Source: Sphingomonas colocasiae | Lineage (GTDB): Bacteria; Pseudomonadota; Alphaproteobacteria; Sphingomonadales; Sphingomonadaceae | Direction of reading: 5' to 3' | DNA length: 64,000 nt | NCBI RefSeq assembly: GCF_019880585.1 | Contig: NZ_JAINVV010000015.1 | Span: 62,001 to 126,000, forward strand | In this document: piece after piece, positions 32,653 through 41,000 of the stretch | Layout of the letters: each line of letters opens with the position of its first letter | Numbering within the stretch: position 1 is the first letter of the stretch | Translations under genes and position numbers: made by a program | The notes under the pieces: generated by a model | Databases searched by the model: none | What the model saw: the letters and a program-made list of their open reading frames with translations, nothing else | What the model was told of the DNA's origin: nothing

Positions 32653-33630
32653 ATGAAATCCATCACCGCCATCGCGCTGCTCCTGTCGGCGGCGTTCACC
32701 TTCGCCAATCCTGCCCATGCGGACAGCCCTGCCCGCAAGAACAAGCCCTTCCTGCCGATCGCGTCGCACGATCTGCAATCGGCGGAAGGGCTCTCGTTCC
32801 GGATCATCGTCGCGCCGCCGGCCGGCCCGGCGCCCGCCTCGGGCTATCCGGTGATCTATATCATGGACGGCAATGCCTGGGCCCCGACGGCGGCGGAAGT
32901 GATCCGCACCAATCTCGATTTCGGCCTGCGCAGCAAGGTGGAGCCGGCGGTGGTGGTCGGCATCGGCTACCCGATCGATGGCGGCTTCGACATGAAGCGG
33001 CGATTTCACGATCTGACCACCGCGTCGAACCTGCCGCGCCCCGTCACCAATGTCATACCCACCGACAGCGGCGGGTACGAAAAGATGATCCGCTTCGTCC
33101 AGGAGCGCGTGAAACCCGATATCGAGAAACGCTTCCCGATCGATCGGACGCGCCAGACATTGGCCGGGCATTCACTGGGCGGCCTGTTCACGCTGCGAAC
33201 GCTGATCGATCATCCGGACTGGTTCCAGACCTATCTGGCGTTCAGCCCGTCGATCTGGTGGCACGACGCCGCACTGATCAAGGAAGCGCTGGCGCTGTCT
33301 CCGAACCCCGCCCAGCGCGGCGCGCGCGTCTATATCGGCATCGGCGAGCTCGAGGAATACAAGACCGCCGACTATGAAGCGGAGAATGTGGCCGCCGCGC
33401 GGGCACGCCTCGCCGCCGACCCCAAGGCGCTCGGCGACGGCGGCGTCGAGGGATATATGGCCCATTTCCACAACCGCCAGAACCATATGGTCGACAATGC
33501 CCGCGACATGGCGAGGATCCTGGCCGACAAGGGACTGAAGGTGCGCTACGACCAGTTTCCCGAGGAAGACCATTTCTCGGTCCTCCCCTCGCAGATCGGC
33601 CGCGCGATCCCCTTTGCACTGAGCAAATGA
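32653..33630 (+). CDS. secreted alpha/beta-hydrolase-fold esterase, copy 3
   Basis: 325 residues: signal ending AHA (about residue 22), a short basic linker, then the same esterase domain (VIYIMDGNAW, AGHSLGGLFTLRTL, EEDHFSVLP). The start is the ATG at 32653 after CCGGAGACCGG. It has a longer insert after the third strand (KRRFHDLTTASNLPRP) than the other two copies. It is the last gene of the TBDR3-esterase unit and is followed by a GC-rich hairpin. Confidence 0.87.
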   Translation: MKSITAIALLLSAAFTFANPAHADSPARKNKPFLPIASHDLQSAEGLSFRIIVAPPAGPAPASGYPVIYIMDGNAWAPTAAEVIRTNLDFGLRSKVEPAVVVGIGYPIDGGFDMKRRFHDLTTASNLPRPVTNVIPTDSGGYEKMIRFVQERVKPDIEKRFPIDRTRQTLAGHSLGGLFTLRTLIDHPDWFQTYLAFSPSIWWHDAALIKEALALSPNPAQRGARVYIGIGELEEYKTADYEAENVAAARARLAADPKALGDGGVEGYMAHFHNRQNHMVDNARDMARILADKGLKVRYDQFPEEDHFSVLPSQIGRAIPFALSK

Positions 33631-33681
33631 TCGCGACGATATCTTCCGCGACTCGACCGGCCTGAGGGCTTGAGCAATTGA

Positions 33682-33712
33682 CGGGCGGGGCGTCCTAGCG
33701 GCGCCCCGCCCG
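33682..33712. terminator. GC-rich hairpin between convergent genes
   Basis: CGGGCGGGGCG and CGCCCCGCCCG form an 11-bp stem between the esterase operon and the convergent haem peroxidase gene. There is no T-run on either side, so it is a likely but imperfect bidirectional terminator. Confidence 0.5.
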
Positions 33713-33730
33713 CTTCATCATGGGCCGGCG

Positions 33731-35212
33731 TCAGGCCACGCCGGCGAAGGCCAGCAGGTCGACCATCGTGAAATCCTCGTTGGTCCGTGCCGGATCGCGC
33801 GTCGGCAGGAAGGGCTGCCATTCGGAATCCTGCGACAGATAGGATGTCCGGTCGCCCTCGATCAGGCCGATCATCACCTCCGCCACGATGCGCCCGCCGA
33901 CGGGCCCGAGCCGTTCGCCGCTTTGCAGTTCGGCCGCTTCCTGCAGGATGTAGAACCAGAGCGGCGTATTGTCGTCCATGCCCCAGGGCGCGAGCATGGC
34001 GAGCTTGTCCTTGCCGAGCGGCTCGATCTTCATCGCCTTGGCCACGCGCTGGCCCGAAGGCAGCGAGAAGGTCAGGTGACGCAGCAGGTTGCGCTGCGCC
34101 AGCGACGACGGATTGGTCTGCGCATTGGGGTTGGCGACCACGGTGCCCGGCAGGCGGAACAAGGCGGTCGACAATGTCGGATCGATCTTCTTGTTGGGCT
34201 TCACCTCGCCATCGCCGAAATCGAAGAAGGTCGGCCAGTCGACGAAGCGGCGCGGCGCGCGGCACCGGCCCGAGAGATCGTCGGGATCGGCGGGATCGGA
34301 CGGCGTTTCGGTGAAGATCATCGCGAAGAAGGGTCCGCCGCCATTGCCCGTGAAGTTGGCGCGGTAGGACGGGCGCACCTGGCTGTGGCCGAAACGATAG
34401 GCGGCAACCGCGAACTCGACCGGGATGAAGGGCTCGTTGCGCCATTTGTAGAATTTGCGCCCCTTGGTCATGATATCGTCGATCAGATCGGCGCCGCAGG
34501 TCTTTTTCAGGAATTCGTGGATGACGATCCACTGATAATGCCAGCGCACGATGCGCTGCGCTTCCGCGAAGATCTCGCCATGCGCGGTCAGGCCGATCTC
34601 CGACCGGACATAGTCGATCACCGCATTGTGGAATTTGAGGAAGGCCACCTGAAGCTGCGAGATGATCAGGTTCTCGTCATCGCGCGGATCACCGATCAGC
34701 GCGGCATTCTGGCTGTTGCGGGGAACATCGTCCCTGCCCGGCGTTCCCGTCGGTTCCAGCAGGAACTTCAGATTGCCGGTGGTGCCGTCGTAAAGCCAGG
34801 GGCTGCCGTCCGGTCCGGCGCCGTAGACATTGTCGAGCGCGAGCGACGGCGTGCGGAAATTCGCGATCATCTCCGGATCGACCTGCCGTTCCAGGCTCGA
34901 TGTCGGATCGAAGGTCATGTCATGGTCCAGGAACTGGCCCAGAAAGGTCATGCCCGCCGACAGCCGCGGATTGTTGCTGTTGTTCGCCGACAGGTTGAGA
35001 TCGACGATCAGATCCTTGGGATCGGCGGACAGATCCTCGCCCGCATCCATCGGCCCGCCGGGCGCGCCGATATCGAGCAGCGCCTTGCGCACCTTGGGCG
35101 TATCGGAGGAAAAGGCCGGCAGCTTGCCGAACATCCGGCCGAAACGGCCGGAATCGAAATAGTCCGAGATCGGTGGAACAATGTCTCTCGGATAGACGCC
35201 ATGACGGGCCAT
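33731..35212 (-). CDS. animal-type haem peroxidase family protein
   Basis: 493 residues without a clear signal peptide. It has the animal (myeloperoxidase/cyclooxygenase) haem-peroxidase pattern: distal His in FLGQFLDHDMTFD, catalytic Arg region, proximal His in AYRFGHSQVRPSY, and LWFYILQEA near the end. Bacterial relatives oxidise halides or fatty acids, but the role here is unknown. The start is the ATG at 35212 preceded by AGGAGACCGCG; a frame start 30 nt earlier lacks an RBS. An AT-rich promoter region lies upstream. Confidence 0.85.
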   Translation of the reverse strand: MARHGVYPRDIVPPISDYFDSGRFGRMFGKLPAFSSDTPKVRKALLDIGAPGGPMDAGEDLSADPKDLIVDLNLSANNSNNPRLSAGMTFLGQFLDHDMTFDPTSSLERQVDPEMIANFRTPSLALDNVYGAGPDGSPWLYDGTTGNLKFLLEPTGTPGRDDVPRNSQNAALIGDPRDDENLIISQLQVAFLKFHNAVIDYVRSEIGLTAHGEIFAEAQRIVRWHYQWIVIHEFLKKTCGADLIDDIMTKGRKFYKWRNEPFIPVEFAVAAYRFGHSQVRPSYRANFTGNGGGPFFAMIFTETPSDPADPDDLSGRCRAPRRFVDWPTFFDFGDGEVKPNKKIDPTLSTALFRLPGTVVANPNAQTNPSSLAQRNLLRHLTFSLPSGQRVAKAMKIEPLGKDKLAMLAPWGMDDNTPLWFYILQEAAELQSGERLGPVGGRIVAEVMIGLIEGDRTSYLSQDSEWQPFLPTRDPARTNEDFTMVDLLAFAGVA

Positions 35213-35482
35213 CGCGGTCTCCTGTTTATCGAACGATAACATTGGAACCCAAAGGGTTCGGAGCGCGACCGATTATGCATGCACCGCTTTCGCGGGCATG
35301 GCGACCTCTGCGAGTCAATTCGACTGATGTTTAACTTGATCCAGTTCGTCAAATGGAAGCGCAAGACTTCCCGCAAATATTCATGAAATCACGACGAAAC
35401 GTTTTCCAATCAAGCTGGAATCTAAATTATACTTTTGTTAATGGATTACGGAATTTACTCATTTTTTACAAATATCGAAGAA

Positions 35483-35911
35483 TTAAAATCTGATCTCCAC
35501 CGAAGCGGCACTGCGATCCGCCTCTCCATGATAGACCGCCTCGATGTTGTTGCCGTCCGGGTCGATCACGAACGCCGCATAATAGCCGGGATGATAGGGC
35601 CGCTCGCCCGGCGCGCCATTGTCCTTGCCGCCATTGGCCAGGCCCGCGGCGTGAAAGGCGTCGACCATCGCGCGGTCGCGCGCCTGGAAGGCCAGGTGAT
35701 GGCGCCCGGTGAGCTGGCCCAATGCCGCCGCGCTGTCGGCGGTCGAGACGAAAAGCTCGTCCGCCCAGAAATAATCGTCCGCGCTGCCGCCGATGGGCAC
35801 GTCCAGCACCGCGAAGATCGCTTCGTAGAAGCGGCGGCTGGCGGGCAGATCGGCGACCACCAGCTGGATATGGTCGATCAGCCGGCCGCGATGGAGTTCC
35901 TGCGTTTCCAT
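35483..35911 (-). CDS. VOC-family (glyoxalase/bleomycin-resistance fold) protein
   Basis: 142 residues forming one vicinal-oxygen-chelate module: IDHIQLVVADLPASRRFYEA at the start, GRHHLAFQARDRAMVDAF in the middle, and YAAFVIDPDGNNIEAVYH at the end, giving the usual His/His/Glu metal positions. GGGAGAG lies 7 nt before the ATG at 35911. It is a single gene. Members are lyases, dioxygenases or drug-binding proteins; the specific role is unknown. Confidence 0.8.
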   Translation of the reverse strand: METQELHRGRLIDHIQLVVADLPASRRFYEAIFAVLDVPIGGSADDYFWADELFVSTADSAAALGQLTGRHHLAFQARDRAMVDAFHAAGLANGGKDNGAPGERPYHPGYYAAFVIDPDGNNIEAVYHGEADRSAASVEIRF

Positions 35912-36096
35912 GGCGTGTCTCTCCCAAAGCATTTTCGAGCTGCCCCTTCAGGGCCGATGGCTCGGAAAATGCGGCAGCGAAGGACCAGGGCATGTCCACG
36001 CATGGTGGAGACGCCCTGGCGTGGCGGCCGGACGTTTCCGCCCGGCCGTGACGCTTCAACGAGACATGGAAGAGACGGTTCCGGCGCGCGCCGCGC

Positions 36097-39087
36097 TCAG
36101 AAATTCACCTTCGCTCCGGCGGTGAAGTAACGGCCCATCTGGTCGTAATGCACCTGCCCCGTCGTGGTGAGCGGCGGATCGCGATCGAAGACGTTGTTGA
36201 TGCTGCCGAACAGCGTGAAACCCGCCACCTTCACCTGCGCGCCGAGATCCAGATAGGTGCGCGCGGAGATCGCGTTGTTCTCGATATCGAGCAGATGATT
36301 CCATACGCCGCCGCCGACATAGCGCAGTCGCGCATCGGCGCTGAACGCCTCGTCATTATAGGCGACGCTCAGCGAACCGCGCCATTTCGGCGTGCCGAAG
36401 GGCACCGCTTCGCCGACATCGCCGACATATTGGATCTTGGTGATGCCGTCATAGGTGGTCAGGCTGGGCACATAGGTGGCAAGCGCGCGGAAGCGAAGCG
36501 TGCCCGGCATCGACGCCGAGATCGTCTCCATCGGCAGTGCATAGGATGCCTCGAAATCGAGGCCGTGCGTCTTGTATTCCGCCAGGTTGACGAAGGTGGC
36601 ATAGACCTCGGTCACGCGATTGTTCGGCCCGCCGCGCACGATCTGGCTGCACAATGCCGTGTTGCCGTTGAAGCAGCGGCTGACGATATCCTGCCCGCCG
36701 AGCGTGGCGATCGCACCCTTGATGCTGATATCGAAATAATCGACCGACAGGTTCAGGCCGGGAATGAAGGACGGCGAATAGGTGGCGCCGATCGTCGTGG
36801 TCTGGCCGATCTCGGGATCGAGCATCGAATTGCCGCCGCCATAGGTGATGATCTCATAGGAGGATTGCGTCACCGGATCGGCGATGGTCGAGCGCGTGGT
36901 CGAGCGCAGCGTGAAGAGTTCCGACAGGCTGCCCGAACGGATATCGCGCGAACGCGAGACGCGGATCAGCAGATCGTCGAAGATGCGATCGGTGAGGCCC
37001 AGCTTCCACGACCAGACGCTGCCGGTGTTGCTGTAATGGCTGTAACGGGCGGCGGCGCTGAATTCGAGCTTGCTGAAATCCTGATCGAGCAACGGAACCG
37101 CGATTTCGCCGAAGCCTTCCTTCACGTTGAAGGCGCCTTCGAGGTTTGAGAAGTTGAAGGTGGAAAAAGCGCGTGCCGCCGAAAGCGGATCGAGGCCGCT
37201 CGACGTGATCGATTCCCAGCGCGCCTCCGCGCCGACCGCGATCGAAACCGGGCCGGCCCAGAGCGAGAAGGGATCGCCGCGCAGGCTGACGCCCGCCGTA
37301 TCGAGCTTCGTCGTGTTCTTCACATGCGCCGCGTTCGAAAAGGCATAGGCGACCGCCGCCGGATCGGCCCTGCCTTCGCCGAAGATGTTGAGCGGGCGGC
37401 ATGCCGTGGTCGGATCGGTCAGCGCGATACGGCAGATCGGCGCGCCGCCGAGCGGGTTCGCGACCACATCGATCGCGTTGGCGAAGTTGGTGGCGACCTT
37501 CTGGTTGAGATAGCCGCGATCGTCGCCCAGTTCGCCATGGCCGTAATAGGCGCTGTAGCGCCACTTGCCGTCGGCGAAGGATCCGTCGATGCCGATCGCC
37601 GCGTCGATCGTGTCGCGCACATAGCCGAAGGTGCGGTACCCGTAATCCTCGAACACGCGGCCCATCCGGAAGCTCGTCTGGCCGGCGGCGATCAGCTGGT
37701 TGCGAACCGCCTGCGGCAGAAAGGGATTGTCGCGCGAAACCGTGATGTTGTTGCGGTTGCTCTCGGCGTAGAAGGGATATTGCGCGGACATGCGCGAATA
37801 GCTGCCATCGATCCAGAGCTTCGCATCGCCGATTTCGAAGCTGGCGCGCGCATAGACGTTGATCCGCTCATGCGGCGCGGCAAGCGCGGTTTCGTCGCGC
37901 AGGCTGGTGCCCTCGCCGCCGATCATCACCGAGTCATTGGGCTTGCGGACGCCGAAAACGAAGGGGCGCAGCGTGCCATCGCTGTTGAAGGTCTGGCCGG
38001 CAAGCGCGCCGGAGGTGATCAGGCCGCCGATGCTGGCATCGGCATAGTTCACGTCGCGCGCGATGACATAGGTGTGCGCCGAACCGGTGGGATTGGTGTA
38101 GAGCGTGGTGCTGCCCAGATTGCGGCGGGAATCGCGATCGAGCACGCCCTTGTCGTCCAGATATTGGGCGCCGATCATGAAGTGGCCGGCACCGCCGGCG
38201 AAGCTGGTGCCGAAGCTGCCTTCGAACCCGTAACGCTCGGCATCGCCGCGTGAGGAAACGCCGGCCGTCGCGCCGAGCGTCAACCCGTCGAGCGTTTCGT
38301 TGAGCAGGATATTGACGACGCCGCCGACCGCGCCCGAACCCCAGGCGGCGGAGGCGCCGCCGGTCACGACCTCGACGCGCTGAACCAGCGCCTGCGGCAC
38401 GGTGTTGAGATCGCCGGCGCCGGTGAAGCGGCGCCCGTTGAGCAGCGTCAGCGTGCGCGTGCTGCCGAGGCCGCGAAGATCGGCGGGCGAAGATCCCGAT
38501 GCCGTACCCGAGAAATTGGTGACGGGCGATGTGCTGGCGCGGAACTGGGGCAGATCGTTGAGCACCTGCGCGATGCTCGGCCGGTTGCCCAGCCGCAGAT
38601 CTGCGCCGCTGACGACGGTGGTCGGCGTCGGCGCGCTGAAACCGGCGCGGTCGATGCGCGAACCGGTGACGAGGATTTCGGCATTGGCGTCTTCATCCGC
38701 GCCGTCGTCGACGGGCAGGCTCGCCGGCGTATCCTGCACCGGCGCGGCGCTCATCCGCGTCGCCTGCGGCGCGACCAGCACCAGCACGCCCCGGTCGGCG
38801 CGACGCACCGAAAAGCCGGTTCCCGAAAGCAGAATGTCGAGCGCACGGCTCGCCTCGTGATTGCCCTTGACCGTCGCGCTCTTGCGCCCGCGCACCATCG
38901 CGCCGCTGAACGTCACCTGCTGGCGAGAGGTGCGCGCGAAGGTGCGCAGCGCCGATGCCAGATCCTGGGCGGGAATGTCGAAGCTGTAAGTCTGCTGGCG
39001 CTGCTGCGCCGCCGCACGGGCGGGCGCCGCCATCGTCGATGCCAGAACCACCCCGGAAACCGCCCAGAGAAAAATGTGACGCGACAT
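36097..39087 (-). CDS. TonB-dependent signalling receptor with STN domain (TBDR4)
   Basis: 996 residues: signal ending ARAAA, then an STN (secretin/TonB N-terminal) domain (about 32-110, YSFDIPAQDLASALRTFAR), a linker, the TonB-box/plug (EILVTGSRIDRAGFSAPTPT; VEVVTGGASAAWGSGAVGG), and a barrel ending GAKVNF. The STN domain relays ligand binding to the FecR-type anti-sigma factor encoded upstream. The plug and barrel resemble TBDR2, so the two may bind related ligands. A GCGGA-N15-CGTCTAAT promoter sits about 50 nt upstream. Confidence 0.93.
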   Translation of the reverse strand: MSRHIFLWAVSGVVLASTMAAPARAAAQQRQQTYSFDIPAQDLASALRTFARTSRQQVTFSGAMVRGRKSATVKGNHEASRALDILLSGTGFSVRRADRGVLVLVAPQATRMSAAPVQDTPASLPVDDGADEDANAEILVTGSRIDRAGFSAPTPTTVVSGADLRLGNRPSIAQVLNDLPQFRASTSPVTNFSGTASGSSPADLRGLGSTRTLTLLNGRRFTGAGDLNTVPQALVQRVEVVTGGASAAWGSGAVGGVVNILLNETLDGLTLGATAGVSSRGDAERYGFEGSFGTSFAGGAGHFMIGAQYLDDKGVLDRDSRRNLGSTTLYTNPTGSAHTYVIARDVNYADASIGGLITSGALAGQTFNSDGTLRPFVFGVRKPNDSVMIGGEGTSLRDETALAAPHERINVYARASFEIGDAKLWIDGSYSRMSAQYPFYAESNRNNITVSRDNPFLPQAVRNQLIAAGQTSFRMGRVFEDYGYRTFGYVRDTIDAAIGIDGSFADGKWRYSAYYGHGELGDDRGYLNQKVATNFANAIDVVANPLGGAPICRIALTDPTTACRPLNIFGEGRADPAAVAYAFSNAAHVKNTTKLDTAGVSLRGDPFSLWAGPVSIAVGAEARWESITSSGLDPLSAARAFSTFNFSNLEGAFNVKEGFGEIAVPLLDQDFSKLEFSAAARYSHYSNTGSVWSWKLGLTDRIFDDLLIRVSRSRDIRSGSLSELFTLRSTTRSTIADPVTQSSYEIITYGGGNSMLDPEIGQTTTIGATYSPSFIPGLNLSVDYFDISIKGAIATLGGQDIVSRCFNGNTALCSQIVRGGPNNRVTEVYATFVNLAEYKTHGLDFEASYALPMETISASMPGTLRFRALATYVPSLTTYDGITKIQYVGDVGEAVPFGTPKWRGSLSVAYNDEAFSADARLRYVGGGVWNHLLDIENNAISARTYLDLGAQVKVAGFTLFGSINNVFDRDPPLTTTGQVHYDQMGRYFTAGAKVNF

Positions 39088-39137
39088 ACCCGATCAATCC
39101 CCCCAAATTCTGCCCGGCAGAGCCCCCGCCGTGGAGG

Positions 39138-39165
39138 ATTAGACGCATCATGCGGAAAACTCCGC
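39138..39165 (-). promoter_or_regulatory. ECF-sigma promoter of TBDR4
   Basis: On the minus strand GCGGA and CGTCTAAT are separated by 15 nt. The same arrangement lies upstream of the sigma gene at 40849. The -10-like element is 51 nt from the TBDR4 start codon. Assignment to the neighbouring sigma factor is inference. Confidence 0.6.
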
Positions 39166-39252
39166 CCGCCGGGCAGGAAAATTTACCGATTTCCGCCCGA
39201 TTTGGCATTATGAAACAGGCTAATCGCCTATATGGGCTGGCTCAGTCGGCAA

Positions 39253-40293
39253 CTATCGCTCCGACGCGATCACCACGGTCTCACCCTCCGGCGTGATGCG
39301 GACGGGCAGCGTCTCGCGCACGCCGACGATGAAGGCATCAACATCGCCGGTGTTGAACACGCCGTTGATCTCCAGCTTCGCGGCGCGAGCATCCTTCAGT
39401 TCGATCTTGCGCGTCGAATAGCGATTGACGCGCTCGACCGCGCTGTAGAGCGGTTCGTCGATAAAGGTGAGTTGCCCCACTTCCCAGGACAGCGATCGCG
39501 CGAGATCGGTCGGCGCCACCGATGCCGTCGGTTGCGACATGTTGGCAACGAGTTCGCTGCCGGGCTTGAGCAGCCGGTCCGCCGCACCGTCCCTGCCCTT
39601 CAGCCCGACAGGCACCGCCACCGCGTCCGACGACGCCTTCGCCATCACCGCGACCTGGCCCTCATAGAGCACGACATGCATCTGCCGGCGCAGCAATTCG
39701 ACACTGAACGAAGTGCCGGTCGCGACCACCGTCTTGTCGCCGGCCGCCACGCTGAACGGCCGGAACGGATCGCGCGCGACATCGAACTTGGCGCGCCCCT
39801 GGCGCAGCACCAGCACGCGCCGGTCCTTTTCCAGCCGCACGTCCACGCGCGTCGCCGCATCGAGCGAGATGCGCGATCCGTCCGCCAGCACGACGAGGCG
39901 GCGTTCACCGACGGCGGTGCGGTAAATGTCCGGCTGGCTCTGCAACCACAGCACGCCGGCGACAAAAGCGAGGACAAGGCAGGCGGCGATGCTCCAGAGC
40001 GCGCGGCGCGATCCCGATGGCGCGGACCAGCGCGCCTGGTTGCGCTTGCGATAAGTCGCAAGCGCGCGTTCGCGGACCTCGATGAATTCGGGCGTCGTGG
40101 CGGCGGCGCCGAAGCGTTGCCACACGCGCACCGTGCGCTCGAACGCATCGAGATTGTCCGGATCCGCATCGATCCAGGCATCGAAGGCGGCGTGCTCTTC
40201 GATCGACAGTGCCCCTTCGGACAGCCGAAGGCACCATGTGCTCGCCTCCTCCAGCCGGGTCTGCGGGCCCGTTTCGACGACGGAGAGGCTCAT
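39253..40293 (-). CDS. FecR-family anti-sigma factor
   Basis: 346 residues: N-terminal DUF4880 cytoplasmic domain (about 10-55, ASTWCLRLSEG..FDAWIDADPDN), one membrane segment (about 98-115), a periplasmic FecR domain (LADGSRISLDAATRVDV..RGRAKFDVA), and a C-terminal STN-like part (LEINGVFNTGDVDAFI). It binds the ECF sigma factor in the cytoplasm and the STN domain of TBDR4 in the periplasm. The ATG overlaps the sigma stop codon by 4 nt (ATGA). Confidence 0.92.
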   Translation of the reverse strand: MSLSVVETGPQTRLEEASTWCLRLSEGALSIEEHAAFDAWIDADPDNLDAFERTVRVWQRFGAAATTPEFIEVRERALATYRKRNQARWSAPSGSRRALWSIAACLVLAFVAGVLWLQSQPDIYRTAVGERRLVVLADGSRISLDAATRVDVRLEKDRRVLVLRQGRAKFDVARDPFRPFSVAAGDKTVVATGTSFSVELLRRQMHVVLYEGQVAVMAKASSDAVAVPVGLKGRDGAADRLLKPGSELVANMSQPTASVAPTDLARSLSWEVGQLTFIDEPLYSAVERVNRYSTRKIELKDARAAKLEINGVFNTGDVDAFIVGVRETLPVRITPEGETVVIASER

Positions 40294-40817
40294 CGATCGT
40301 CTCCGAAGCGTTCGGTCAGCAACACCATCGCGCGGGTCAGATGCTTCTCGACAGTGCGCACCGCGATGCCGAAGGTGTCCGCGATCACCTCCTTGCTCAT
40401 ATGTTCCAGTCGGTAGAGCGCGAAGATCGCCTCGGTCGTCTCGTCCATCTCGCCCAGCGCCTGCCGCATCGCGCCGATCGAGTCGCGCGCCGCCGCGATC
40501 CGGAAGGGATCGATCGGATCGACGCCCAGCCCATCGGCATCGCTCAGCATCTGGCGATATTCGGTGCGCACCTTCGCCCGCCGCGAACGATCGCGCAGCA
40601 GATTGGCCGCGGTCTGGAACAGATAGGCGCTGCCCGATTGCATCGTCATGTCGGGATGGCCGGCGAGGCGGGTGAACACTTCCTGCGTCAGATCCTCGGC
40701 CTCGGCATGATCGGCGATGCGGCGCAGGAAGAACGCCATCAGCGCAGGCCGATATTCACGGCTCAGCCCGATCACGTCGCGCGCATTCTCCCCCGATATC
40801 GCGCCTTCGCCCGGCAT
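40290..40817 (-). CDS. FecI-type ECF sigma factor
   Basis: 175 residues with sigma region 2 (YRPALMAFFLRRIADHAEAEDLTQEVF, positions about 22-48) and region 4 (MDETTEAIFALYRLEHMSKEVIADTFGIAVRTVEKHL, about 124-160). It directs RNA polymerase to cell-surface-signalling genes. The start at 40817 is preferred over an in-frame ATG at 40850, because the latter overlaps the CGTCTAAT -10-like element that should lie upstream of the transcript start. GGGGGC precedes it. It is the first gene of the sigma-FecR-TBDR4 set. Confidence 0.9.
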   Translation of the reverse strand: MPGEGAISGENARDVIGLSREYRPALMAFFLRRIADHAEAEDLTQEVFTRLAGHPDMTMQSGSAYLFQTAANLLRDRSRRAKVRTEYRQMLSDADGLGVDPIDPFRIAAARDSIGAMRQALGEMDETTEAIFALYRLEHMSKEVIADTFGIAVRTVEKHLTRAMVLLTERFGDDR

Positions 40818-40848
40818 GCCCCCAGCCCTTTGCTGAAACTCGTACCGC

Positions 40849-40876
40849 ATTAGACGCGCGGCGCGCTTTTTTTCGC
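40849..40876 (-). promoter_or_regulatory. ECF-sigma promoter of the sigma gene
   Basis: On the minus strand GCGAA-N15-CGTCTAAT matches the TBDR4 promoter in sequence and spacing, suggesting that the sigma factor activates its own gene. Confidence 0.6.
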
Positions 40877-41000
40877 ACGATGATCGCAAATTTGATCGAC
40901 CGCCCGCATGGCGGGCCATGTCCGCGCTACCGCACGGACCGCTCCGCACGCAAGCCGCGCGGGGGTGTCCCCGCCCCTCAACCTTGCTATGCCGCTGGGC

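Noticed and set aside
13157-33630. Classical microcystin (mlr) degradation cluster
   Set aside because: An MlrB-like S12 fold is present, but I see no MlrA (CAAX-protease-like membrane enzyme), no MlrC and no MlrD carrier.
13157-33630. Genomic island inserted by a mobile element
   Set aside because: There is no integrase, transposase, tRNA end or flanking direct repeat, and base composition looks like that of the surroundings.
39253-40293. Possible lasso-peptide cluster because of the sigma/FecR/receptor set and a secreted S9 peptidase
   Set aside because: No precursor peptide, B-protein or asparagine-synthetase-like cyclase is present, and the S9 enzyme is oligopeptidase B-like and 20 kb away.
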